A stretch of 64,000 bases of DNA from Corynebacterium testudinoris (lineage in GTDB: Bacteria > Actinomycetota > Actinomycetes > Mycobacteriales > Mycobacteriaceae). Every line of letters begins with the position of its first letter. Position 1 is the stretch's first letter. The stretch spans positions 124,001 through 188,000 of the forward strand of contig NZ_CP011545.1 in assembly GCF_001021045.1 (NCBI RefSeq), read 5' to 3'. A program made the translations under genes and the position numbers. Under the pieces are notes generated by a model. That model made no database searches and was not told the DNA's origin. It was given only the letters and a program-made list of their open reading frames with translations. Below are positions 8,726-21,842 of the stretch, piece by piece.

Positions 8726-10666
8726 CTACCAAATGGTCACGCGCTTCTCGGGCTCGATCCACATCGGTGAATCGGGGCCGACGGAGGGGAAGGCCTGGTA
8801 GAACTCGTCGATGTTGCCGGCGATGACGTTGCAGCGGAACTCGGCGGGGGAGTGGGGGTCGATCGCGAGGTACTGCTGGGCTTGTTCGGGGCGGATGGCG
8901 GTGCGCCAGACGCGTGCCCAGGAGAGGAAGAGGCGCTGGAGTCCGTTGAAGGTGCGCCCGGTGAGGTCGGGGTCGGAGCCTTCGGCCTCGAATTCCATGG
9001 TGGGGGAGGTGTCGAAGGTGAGTCCGTGATCGGCGAGGTAGCGCTGGTAAGCAACGACGGCGATGCCGAGGCCGCCGAGGTCACCGATGTTTTCCCCGAG
9101 GGTGAATTCGCCGTTGACTCCGTCTGATTCGATGCCGCGTTCGCGCAGGATGGAGGGGACGAGGCCAGTGAACTGGCTGACGAGTTGGTCGGTGAGTTCG
9201 GTGAAGGAGTCACGGTCGGCGTCGCTCCACCAGGAGTTGAGGTTGCCGCGGCCGTCGTATTGGGAGCCTTGGTCGTCGAAGCCGTGGCCGATCTCGTGGC
9301 CGATGACCGCTCCGATGGCGCCGAAGTTTTCGGCGGCGTCCATGTCGGGGGAGTAGAAGGGGGCCCGGAGGATGGCGGCGGGGAACGTGATGTCATTAAC
9401 CACCGGGTTGTAGAAGGCGTTGACAGTTTGGGGGGTGGAGAACCATTCGTCCCGGTCGGCGGGTTTGCCGATCTTGCCCAGCTCGTAGTCCTGGAGGAAG
9501 GCGGAGGCGGCGCGGACGTTGGCCAGGAGGTCGGCGCCGGTGGGGCCGAATTCCAGGCCTTCGTAGGACATCCACACGTCCGGGTAGCCGATCTTTGCTT
9601 TGAACTGGTCGAGCTTGTCCAGCGCCCGTTCGCGGGTTTCGGCGGTCATCCAGGACAGGTCGGTGATGCGGGCGCGGTAGGCCTCGATGAGGTAATCCAC
9701 GAGTTCGAGCATCTCCGATTTGGAGGTGGGCGGGAAGTGGCGTTGGACGAAGATTTTGCCAATCTCCTGCCCGACGAGTGATTCGACGAGCCCGACGCCT
9801 CGGCGCCAGCGGTCGCGCTGCTGGGTCGCGCCGGACAGGAGGGTGCCGTAGAACTCGAAGTTCTTTGCCCCGACCTCGGTGGGGAGGACTCCGGCGCGGG
9901 AGCGCAGGATGTGCCAGGTGGCCCAGAGCTGCCAGTCGGCGAGACGGTCGTCGCTGAGCAAACCGGACAGGTGCGTGACGTAGCTGGGCATCATCGACAC
10001 GACTTTGTGGTCCGGCAGTCCGGCGCCGGCGAGGAGGGTGCGGATGATGGTGGGCAGCTCGTCCCAGGCCGTTGGGTTGTAGGTCTTGACGGCGTCACGG
10101 GTGGACACGACATCCCAGTGCCCGGCGGCGATCTCGGTCTCCAGGGCGAGGATGCGGTCAGCGGCGGTGGAGGGGCTCAGGCCGAACAGGCGCGCCGGGT
10201 CGAGGAAACCGAGCATCTCGATGATGTGGTGGCGGTAGGCGGTGACGGTCTTCGCGTGGCCGGGCTCGCGGTAATAGGCCTCATCGGGCAGGCCCAGGCC
10301 CGATTGGATGAGGTAGGCGATGGCGTCCTCGGAGTCGGAGGCCTTTTCCACCCAGAAGGTGAGGGGAGCGGCGACGCCGAGGCGCTCCAATTCGCCGAGG
10401 CGACCGGCGAAGGCAGTGACGTTGGGGGTGCTGAGCTTGTCTAAGTCGGCGTCGAGGGGTGCCATGCCAGCGGCATTGACGCCCTCGACGTCCATGAAGG
10501 AGTCGAAGAGGCGGCCGGCGCGCCCCGTGTCCTCCTCGACGATGGCGCGGACGTCGGCCTCGGCGTCGTCGCGAAGCCGGTGGAAGGTGCCGTCCACGCC
10601 CCGATCGTCGGGGATGACGTGGGTGGAAAGCCAGGGACCATTGACGTAGGCGTACAGATCGTTCAT
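8726..10666 (-). CDS. M13 family zinc metallopeptidase (PepO/neprilysin-like)
   Basis: A 646-residue peptidase from the ATG at 10666; an upstream GTG-type extension to 10711 would run into the promoter of the divergent gene. The zinc motif HEIGH lies near residue 470 within VIGHEIGHGFDDQG, the third ligand in GENIGDLGG about 60 residues later, and the substrate-binding NAFYNP motif near residue 430. No signal peptide or membrane anchor is present, so it is a soluble, probably cytoplasmic oligopeptidase. The C terminus with EFRCN and a late Trp is typical of the family. Confidence 0.93.
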   Translation of the reverse strand: MNDLYAYVNGPWLSTHVIPDDRGVDGTFHRLRDDAEADVRAIVEEDTGRAGRLFDSFMDVEGVNAAGMAPLDADLDKLSTPNVTAFAGRLGELERLGVAAPLTFWVEKASDSEDAIAYLIQSGLGLPDEAYYREPGHAKTVTAYRHHIIEMLGFLDPARLFGLSPSTAADRILALETEIAAGHWDVVSTRDAVKTYNPTAWDELPTIIRTLLAGAGLPDHKVVSMMPSYVTHLSGLLSDDRLADWQLWATWHILRSRAGVLPTEVGAKNFEFYGTLLSGATQQRDRWRRGVGLVESLVGQEIGKIFVQRHFPPTSKSEMLELVDYLIEAYRARITDLSWMTAETRERALDKLDQFKAKIGYPDVWMSYEGLEFGPTGADLLANVRAASAFLQDYELGKIGKPADRDEWFSTPQTVNAFYNPVVNDITFPAAILRAPFYSPDMDAAENFGAIGAVIGHEIGHGFDDQGSQYDGRGNLNSWWSDADRDSFTELTDQLVSQFTGLVPSILRERGIESDGVNGEFTLGENIGDLGGLGIAVVAYQRYLADHGLTFDTSPTMEFEAEGSDPDLTGRTFNGLQRLFLSWARVWRTAIRPEQAQQYLAIDPHSPAEFRCNVIAGNIDEFYQAFPSVGPDSPMWIEPEKRVTIW

Positions 10667-10709
10667 GCTCCCAACTCTAGGTGAGCCGCGCCACGATAGT
10701 CTGGAAACC

Positions 10710-11309
10710 ATGTCATCCTATCGACTGAAACCGGCGGTGAGCCGCTACTGGTGGTTCGCCCTCTTCGGGGCGGCCGCCATCATTATGAGCATCCCGCTGG
10801 TCCTCAACCATTTCGTTCCCAAGGTCGAACGGATGGAGCAGGTAGAACTGCGAATGACCGGGGTGGAATGGAAGATTCCGTTGGACATGGAATGCCTGGA
10901 CAACTCGGACATCATTAATGGCGATTATTGGTCGTGTCCGGAGGGAAATATTCAGACGATCGTTGTTGAAGGTGGCACGGATCCTGAGCGGACGTTGCGT
11001 CGCATGATGCGAGCGCTCACTATGTTCTTCCCGCCGGAGGAAGCGCCGGTGTGGGAGGACGGTGATGCGAGGATGCTTATCGACGACCGGAGGGGCAACG
11101 TCGGCATCTCCCTGGAGGGCAGTGGGGAGCAGGAGAACCTGACGATGGTGGTGGTTCTACCCACCGGTCCGGATGCGTTGCCCTTGGTCAATGAGGTGTG
11201 GGGGGAACTTAGCGGCGGCATGGAGTTGCCGTGGTTCATCGAGGACGAAATTTACTACCTGGAGCCAGGAACTCCGTGGGACGTTCCGGCGGAGAGGGTT
11301 GCGCTATGA
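10710..11309 (+). CDS. hypothetical membrane-anchored protein
   Basis: 199 residues. One N-terminal membrane helix (about residues 14-34, WWFALFGAAAIIMSIPLVL) precedes a roughly 160-residue domain predicted to be outside the membrane. That domain has two cysteines (in DMECLDN and YWSCPEGN) that could form a disulfide. No known domain recognised. Its TGA overlaps the ATG of the PrsW-like gene (ATGA), which strongly suggests translational coupling and possibly that this protein is a partner or substrate of that protease; this is inference from context only. The promoter must lie in the short divergent space shared with the M13 peptidase. Confidence 0.7.
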   Translation: MSSYRLKPAVSRYWWFALFGAAAIIMSIPLVLNHFVPKVERMEQVELRMTGVEWKIPLDMECLDNSDIINGDYWSCPEGNIQTIVVEGGTDPERTLRRMMRALTMFFPPEEAPVWEDGDARMLIDDRRGNVGISLEGSGEQENLTMVVVLPTGPDALPLVNEVWGELSGGMELPWFIEDEIYYLEPGTPWDVPAERVAL

Positions 11310-12175
11310 GCATGCTGTTTCGGGTGACCCTCATTATCAGCGTGATTCTTGGGTTGCCCATCATCATTTTCTATCTTGCGTCGAATTTCGTCGCCTCCGC
11401 GGTGGGTGCCTCGTTGGGCATTGTGTTTTTGCTCCTGTACTGCCTGTTGGTGGTGTGGTTACTGAGCTTGTCTCCCATGTGGCCGGATCGGGTGGGAGCA
11501 GGCTGGAAATGGGTGGCGTCGTGCCTTATTTGGGGCGGCGGTGTCAGCTTCATTTTCGTCCTCATTGCCGGCTTCCCACTGACCAGCCTCGTGGATAAGG
11601 CGGGGTGGGACCTCGTGGCTGCATCCTTCGGTGGGGCCTACCCGGAGGAGATCGCCAAATTCCTCGGCGTCGGCGTCATCCTGTTTGCCTTCCGTAGTCT
11701 TAACCGGCCGTGGCATGGTCTGATGACTGGCGCACTGGTGGGCCTGGGTTTCGAGGCCTTGGAAAACGCCTTGTATGGCGCGATGGGGGCGACCTTGGAT
11801 GCCAATTCCGATACTGCTGGCGTGCTCTTCCTCTGGGGGGTTCGCCTGGTGGTGGGTCCCGCTTTGCACATCGTCTTTACCGCGCTGGCCGGTTGGGGGT
11901 TGGGCCTGGCTCTATTCACGGCGAACAAGTCGACCGCGTGGCGGTGGATGACCGCGGGCTGGTGGCTATTTGTGGCCTTCGCTCTCCACTTCGCCTGGAA
12001 TCTCATGTGGCCGTCGAACGTCTTGCTGATTGTGAACTACATCGTCGTGGCCGCCGTGATGTATCCCATAGTCATCTGGGTGTGGGTCAGGGCTCATCGG
12101 TTGTGCAAGGCCGATACCAGCTATTCCTTCACTCAGCGGCCGCTGTCGAGCGTGGAGGCGTTGAGCCGGGGGTAA
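11306..12175 (+). CDS. PrsW-like intramembrane metalloprotease
   Basis: 289 residues with about eight hydrophobic helices. The PrsW/CPBP-type motifs are visible: PEEIAKF near residue 113 (glutamate pair plus lysine), GLGFEALEN near residue 145, a histidine helix GPALHIVFTALAGWG near residue 190 and HFAWNLMW near residue 235. PrsW proteases cleave membrane-anchored regulators such as anti-sigma factors. The gene overlaps the preceding membrane-anchored protein gene by four bases, so that protein is a candidate substrate or partner. No sigma factor gene is adjacent. Confidence 0.82.
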   Translation: MSMLFRVTLIISVILGLPIIIFYLASNFVASAVGASLGIVFLLLYCLLVVWLLSLSPMWPDRVGAGWKWVASCLIWGGGVSFIFVLIAGFPLTSLVDKAGWDLVAASFGGAYPEEIAKFLGVGVILFAFRSLNRPWHGLMTGALVGLGFEALENALYGAMGATLDANSDTAGVLFLWGVRLVVGPALHIVFTALAGWGLGLALFTANKSTAWRWMTAGWWLFVAFALHFAWNLMWPSNVLLIVNYIVVAAVMYPIVIWVWVRAHRLCKADTSYSFTQRPLSSVEALSRG

Positions 12176-12227
12176 TTAAGCGGTCGATTGACAGGTATCC
12201 GCTTGCGCGGAGCGCCTCGCATGATGT

Positions 12228-12247
12228 TTTCTATAGGTCGATAGTCA
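12228..12247 (+). promoter_or_regulatory. AmtR-type operator overlapping the gltB promoter
   Basis: The sequence CTAT at 12231-12234, six bases, then ATAG at 12241-12244 fits the published AmtR consensus of corynebacteria (tttCTATN6AtAGat/aA), including the leading T-run. It lies 26 bases before the gltB start codon, and its left arm coincides with the best -10-like hexamer TATAGG (12232-12237). Wider dyad symmetry (GTTTTCT at 12226-12232, AGAAAAC at 12247-12253) reinforces the site. AmtR is the TetR-type nitrogen repressor, so binding here should block gltBD when nitrogen is plentiful. Confidence 0.75.
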
Positions 12248-12272
12248 GAAAACTAAGCGAGGTGCATTTCTC

Positions 12273-16862
<4,590 letters not shown>

Positions 16863-16863
16863 C

Positions 16864-18405
16864 ATGGCTGATCCGCATGGTTTCCGAAAGTTCCAACGCG
16901 CCGAGCCCGGCCACCGACCCGTGCCGCTGCGCCTGCTGGATTGGCGCGAAGTCTACGAAGACGCGCCGGACGGCCAGATCCAGCAGCAGGCAACCCGCTG
17001 CATGGATTGCGGCGTCCCCTTCTGCCACGAGGGCTGCCCCCTGGGCAACATCATCCCCGAGTGGAACGATCTGGTGCGCCAAAACCGCTGGAAGGAGGCG
17101 TTCGATCGCCTCCACGCCACCAACAACTTCCCGGAATTCACCGGCCGACTGTGCCCCGCCCCCTGCGAGGGCGCCTGCGTCCTGGCCATCAATGACGAAT
17201 CCGTGAGCATCAAAAACATCGAGCTCGCCATCGCCGAGAAGGGCTTCGAGGAGGGCTGGGTCGTCCCCATCACCCCCTCCTTCGACACCGGCCAATCCGT
17301 CGCGGTCGTCGGCTCCGGCCCCGCGGGTATGGCCGCCGCGCAGCAACTCACCCGCGCCGGGCACAACGTCACCCTCTTCGAGCGCGATGACCGCATCGGC
17401 GGCCTCATGCGCTACGGCGTCCCCGATTACAAGATGGAAAACCGCTGGCTCGACCGCCGCCTGGAGCAGATGAGCGCCGAGGGCACCACCTTCCGCACCG
17501 GCGTCTCGCCCACAGCGCAAGATCTCGCGCGTTTCGACGCCGTCATCCTCGCCACCGGCACGCCGCTCGCCCGCGAACTGCCCGCCGAGGGCCGCACCCT
17601 CGACGGCGTCCACCAGGCGATGGACTACTTGCCGTTGCAAAACCGCGTCAACGAAGGCGACTTCGCCGCCCCGCTTATCGACGCCCGCGGGAAAAAGGTC
17701 GTCATCATCGGTGGCGGTGACACCGGCATTGACTGCTTCGGTACCGCCCTGCGGCAGGGTGCCGCGAGCGTCACCCAGTTCGACATCCGCCCCCCGGCTC
17801 CGCCGGTGCGCTCTGCCTCCACCCCGTGGCCGACCTACCCCCTGGTGTGGCGTCAAGCGACCGCGCACGAGGAAGGCGAATACATCCTCACCGGCAATGA
17901 GACAGCGGATGAGATCGAGGCCCTGGGCCTGGCATCCCGCCAGCCCGGTTCCCCCCTCGGCGAGCGCGTCTTCTCCGCCAACACGGTGGAGTTCCTCGGC
18001 TCCGACGGGGTACTCACAGGCCTGCGCTGCGTGGAGATCGAGGTCATCGACGGCGTCCGCACGCCCGTCCCAGGCAGCGAATTCACCTTCGAGGCCGACC
18101 TCGTATTCATCGCCTTGGGCTTCACCGGCGCCGAGCGCGGCGGCCTCGTCCACGAGCTCGGCATCGCTTTTGATGACCGCGGGCGGATGGTGCGCGACGA
18201 GCAGTACCGCGCCTCCATCAAGCCGCTCATGCCCGGTTTCAAGCCGCCGGTCTACGTCGCCGGTGACAATGGCCGCGGCCAATCACTCATCGTGTGGGCC
18301 ATCGCCGAAGGCCGCGCTGCCGCCGCCGCCGTCGACGCCGACCTCATGGGCGAGACCGCCCTGCCGGTGGCCGCGACGCCCTCAACGATGCCGCTGAGGG
18401 CCTAA
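16864..18405 (+). CDS. gltD: glutamate synthase, small (NADPH) subunit
   Basis: 513 residues. The N terminus carries two cysteine groups for low-potential [4Fe-4S] clusters (CMDCGVPFCHEGCP and CPAPCEGAC). FAD- and NADPH-binding Rossmann motifs follow: VVGSGPAGMAAAQQL near residue 150 and IIGGGDTGIDC near residue 280. It takes electrons from NADPH and passes them to the GltB subunit in the cytoplasm. The start is one base after the gltB stop, so the two are co-transcribed. The 3' end is convergent with embC, with only ten bases between them. Confidence 0.98.
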   Translation: MADPHGFRKFQRAEPGHRPVPLRLLDWREVYEDAPDGQIQQQATRCMDCGVPFCHEGCPLGNIIPEWNDLVRQNRWKEAFDRLHATNNFPEFTGRLCPAPCEGACVLAINDESVSIKNIELAIAEKGFEEGWVVPITPSFDTGQSVAVVGSGPAGMAAAQQLTRAGHNVTLFERDDRIGGLMRYGVPDYKMENRWLDRRLEQMSAEGTTFRTGVSPTAQDLARFDAVILATGTPLARELPAEGRTLDGVHQAMDYLPLQNRVNEGDFAAPLIDARGKKVVIIGGGDTGIDCFGTALRQGAASVTQFDIRPPAPPVRSASTPWPTYPLVWRQATAHEEGEYILTGNETADEIEALGLASRQPGSPLGERVFSANTVEFLGSDGVLTGLRCVEIEVIDGVRTPVPGSEFTFEADLVFIALGFTGAERGGLVHELGIAFDDRGRMVRDEQYRASIKPLMPGFKPPVYVAGDNGRGQSLIVWAIAEGRAAAAAVDADLMGETALPVAATPSTMPLRA

Positions 18406-18415
18406 CCAACTGGGG

Positions 18416-21400
18416 CTAGCTGGTCGCGATCATCATCTTCGATGGCGACCACAAGCCCGAACGCGGGATCACTTCGAGATCAATCTCGGCCTCATCGGGC
18501 GTGATGCCCGCGGAGTTCTCCCGCAGCTCGTAGATCTCGATGGAACCCCAGTCGCGGTGCCAATCGTTGCGGGTGTAGCTCGGCAACTCGTAGGACTCGT
18601 TGACACCCTCGGCGGTACCCATGACACCGCCACCGGCGTAATCCTGGAACGGGGTCAGGGTCGACTTGCCCGGGTGATCCGGCGAGATGCGGTACTCGGG
18701 GATCTCGGCCACACCGGCGAAGTGATCAAAGGTGCGCTGGCAGGGGAACTGCAGGGCAACCGACCAGTCGAGCAGGCCCGGCTTCTCGGACCCGATGATG
18801 TTGTTCAAGGAATCCAGCGTCGGGACGCGCGGAGGGGTGAACGCCAGCCACTGCTTGGGGTCCAAGCTGAGGTCGGTGGCAGAGATGCGCACGACGTTCG
18901 CTTCCTCGGGGATGCGATCCAGCGGGAAGCGCAGGTTACGCCACGACGGCTGGGGGCCGATGTCGAACATTTCCAGCTCACCGACGGACGACTCGTCGAT
19001 CTGGCCATCCGGGCCGCGGGTGCCGTACTCCAGGACAAGCTCCTGCCCGTCGTGCAGCACGCCGTTGATGTCGTGGTGCTCGATGCGGCCGGCGACGGAG
19101 ACCACGACCAGGGGTGCGTCCTCGGTGGCCTGCGGCAGTTCGTACCAGGCAGTGGTGATCTCGGCGGGCATCTGCTGGCCAGAGGTCCAGGAACCGACAA
19201 CGGGAACCTGGTGGTAGTCGAGCTTGAACGGCAGCTTCACGGTGGAGCCGTTGACGCCGACCTCACCGCGGACACCACCGGTGGTGCCACTGTCCTGACC
19301 GGTGGACTGCTCGGCTTCGCCGGTCCGCTCGGCGTCGGCAATCGCACCGACGGAGGTGGTGGACGCCTCATCCTGGCCGATGTAGGACGGGATGTTGTTG
19401 GCGGCAAAGCCGCGGTGGCTTTCGGATTCGAGCGATTCTGCCAACGGGACATTGTCCACGGGGGTGAGGAAGGAATCGTTGGTGTTCGTCTCCAGGAGTG
19501 CATCGTTGGCGAGGCTGCAGGACTGGCCCGCCAGGGAACGCACGTTGCCCAGGCCCACGGAGTAGGCCGGGTACTGGGAGATAAAGCCCTTGCCCAGCGA
19601 CGCCATGGAGAACGCCACCATCAACGCACATGCGATGGCGATGGGAGCCGACGACAGCCCGGTCCAGCGCTGCAACTTCTGCTTGCGTTCCGCCCGGTAT
19701 TCGTCGAGGTTGCCTTCGGTCTCGGCCTTGGCCACCCGCAAGTCAGTAACAAAGGACTGGATCGTGCCCAGCGCCAGCACCGCGAGGGCGAGGAAAAGAA
19801 TAGGCGTGGAGGCTTCAAAGCCCTTGAGCTGGACCGTCTTATCAAACCAGGGCACGCCGAAGCTGGAGATGTACCACCAACCATTCGTGCCGGAGAAGGT
19901 GATGGCCAACAGGAAGATGACGGCGCCGGTGAACAGAGTCCGGGACCGGGTCGACCGCAGGGCGGAATAGCTGAGCGCCACGGCCGCGAGGGCCGCGAGG
20001 GCGCCAACGATTCCGGCGTACACACCGAAGTGGTGGGTCCACTTGGTCGGGGTGAACATGAGGAAGAACATGGTGCCAAAGATGATGAGCACCAGGCGCT
20101 GGGTCGGTCCCTTGGCCGCACCCGGGACCCGGCCGTTGCGCAGGATCGCGGCGATGACAATGGCCAGGCTGAGGAAGAGCATGAAGACCGCGAAGCGGCG
20201 GGTCATGGAGCCGTCGACGGTCTGCTCCATCAGCGTCTGGTAGCGGACCCATTCCTGGTACCAGCTCAGCGACGGGCCCTTGGCCGAACGAACGCGGATG
20301 GATTCCATGACGGTGGCCCAGGTCTGATCACCGAAAACAGCGACCAAGATGGCCGTGCCGGATGCCAGGAAGGGGGCGACCATCGCGAGCACAGCGGTGA
20401 TGATAGTCCCGCGCGAGGAGCCAGTCGGGGCGCCGAGGAGGGGCAGGCGGCGGAACATGATGCGGAACAAGCTGGACAGCGAGGCCAGCAGCGCGGCGAC
20501 CGCCATGAGGCCGGTCGGGCCGGCACCGAGGCATATCGTCGCCAGCAGCACACCGACAGCCGCGGGCAACAGACGGGAGGTGGCGATGGAACGCTCAAAG
20601 GAGGCCCAGGTCAACAGCGCACCCATGGCGATGATCGGCTCGGGGCGGGTGCCGTTGTTGTAGGGCAACCAGAAGGAGAGGAAGACCATCGCGGCGGTCC
20701 AGTGAGCGACCTGGCGGCCGTCGATCTGGGCGCCCAGGCGCGGGAGGATCTCGCGGGAGAGGATCAGCCAGATGATGAGGCCAGAGAGCAACGCCGGGAG
20801 CCGCACCCACGCGGACGCGGTGGAGACCTGGGTCATGAGGGCCAGCAGGTCGTAATACGGGGAGCCGAAGGGCGACTCGGGCACGCCGAACCAGCGATAG
20901 TAATTCGCCATGTAGGTGGCGTTCTCGGACACCCGGGCCATCGTGAGGATGAAGCCATCATCGGAGGTATTCGCGCCGAAGATGTGCCAGTAAATGAGGA
21001 TGAACCCGACGATGCCGTCGAGCGGGCGGGGCTTGTACCACCCGGCCGGAAGGAAACGGCGAGAAGAACGACCGTCAAGGCTATCCATGCGGTGCAGACA
21101 CCACAGGGCCACGATGAGGGACGCCAAACCGCCGAACATGGCGATGTACTTCAACGCTGACGGGGAGGAAGTAAAGCGGGAGTTGATCTCGACATCGGCC
21201 TGCAAACCGGCGTCGGTCAGGGCCGCAGTAGCGGCCGGGGAATCATCCAACTCGGTGTAGATACCAGTGACCTGGGGACGTGTGTCCTCGTCCTCGATCA
21301 CACCCTCGAGAGCATCACCGCTGCGGTTGGTGGCGCCGGGGACGGCGACCTTTGTTTCCTTTTCGGTGGACGAGACGGTGAGCACCGCGTCGTCGTTAAG

Positions 21401-21820
21401 CGCAGCAACCTCATCCGCATCCAACTCGAAGGGGACCTGATTGCGCACCACGACGTTGATGCCGCCGTCAGAGGAACGGACGAACAGGCCACGGGAGGTG
21501 GCGTCGGTGGAATCCGGCGGCAACGTCGATACCACCAGGCTCTCACCATCGCGGAGGCCAGCGATCGACTCCTTGATGGGGATGCTCAGCTCCAACGTTT
21601 CGGGCGCGTACGCCACGAGGGGAGCATTGACCGAGTTGAGGCTGTCACCTTGCGGCCACGACAGCGACGACTGGGTCTGGTTGACCGGAAGGAACGGGGT
21701 CAAAATGAAGAGGACAAAACCCAGGAGCCCGGAAATGATGGCCAGGTTCTTCAGCCAGCCGGGAGCGGTGGCAGAAGAACTCTGCGGGGCCTCTTTTTTC
21801 GAGATGACGGTTGCAGACAC
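18416..21820 (-). CDS. embC: arabinosyltransferase (Emb)
   Basis: 1134 residues, starting with GTG at 21820. It has an N-terminal membrane helix and external domain, about 13 membrane helices with the GT-C acidic motif in NTSDDGFIL, the proline motif region WFGVPESPFG, and a large external C-terminal domain with carbohydrate-binding features. Emb enzymes (GT53) transfer arabinofuranose from decaprenylphosphoryl-arabinose to the growing arabinan of the cell wall and are the ethambutol targets; corynebacteria usually have just one. Gene order embC-aftA-dprE2-dprE1 on the same strand places synthesis of the donor and both transferases together. Confidence 0.95.
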   Translation of the reverse strand: MSATVISKKEAPQSSSATAPGWLKNLAIISGLLGFVLFILTPFLPVNQTQSSLSWPQGDSLNSVNAPLVAYAPETLELSIPIKESIAGLRDGESLVVSTLPPDSTDATSRGLFVRSSDGGINVVVRNQVPFELDADEVAALNDDAVLTVSSTEKETKVAVPGATNRSGDALEGVIEDEDTRPQVTGIYTELDDSPAATAALTDAGLQADVEINSRFTSSPSALKYIAMFGGLASLIVALWCLHRMDSLDGRSSRRFLPAGWYKPRPLDGIVGFILIYWHIFGANTSDDGFILTMARVSENATYMANYYRWFGVPESPFGSPYYDLLALMTQVSTASAWVRLPALLSGLIIWLILSREILPRLGAQIDGRQVAHWTAAMVFLSFWLPYNNGTRPEPIIAMGALLTWASFERSIATSRLLPAAVGVLLATICLGAGPTGLMAVAALLASLSSLFRIMFRRLPLLGAPTGSSRGTIITAVLAMVAPFLASGTAILVAVFGDQTWATVMESIRVRSAKGPSLSWYQEWVRYQTLMEQTVDGSMTRRFAVFMLFLSLAIVIAAILRNGRVPGAAKGPTQRLVLIIFGTMFFLMFTPTKWTHHFGVYAGIVGALAALAAVALSYSALRSTRSRTLFTGAVIFLLAITFSGTNGWWYISSFGVPWFDKTVQLKGFEASTPILFLALAVLALGTIQSFVTDLRVAKAETEGNLDEYRAERKQKLQRWTGLSSAPIAIACALMVAFSMASLGKGFISQYPAYSVGLGNVRSLAGQSCSLANDALLETNTNDSFLTPVDNVPLAESLESESHRGFAANNIPSYIGQDEASTTSVGAIADAERTGEAEQSTGQDSGTTGGVRGEVGVNGSTVKLPFKLDYHQVPVVGSWTSGQQMPAEITTAWYELPQATEDAPLVVVSVAGRIEHHDINGVLHDGQELVLEYGTRGPDGQIDESSVGELEMFDIGPQPSWRNLRFPLDRIPEEANVVRISATDLSLDPKQWLAFTPPRVPTLDSLNNIIGSEKPGLLDWSVALQFPCQRTFDHFAGVAEIPEYRISPDHPGKSTLTPFQDYAGGGVMGTAEGVNESYELPSYTRNDWHRDWGSIEIYELRENSAGITPDEAEIDLEVIPRSGLWSPSKMMIATS

Positions 21821-21842
21821 AACAAGGGAGTCTACGGCAGGA

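Noticed and set aside
18557..21160. 867-codon plus-strand frame opposite embC
   Set aside because: Antisense shadow of a clear Emb protein; the product is a repetitive Gly/Arg/Glu-rich chain without any motif.
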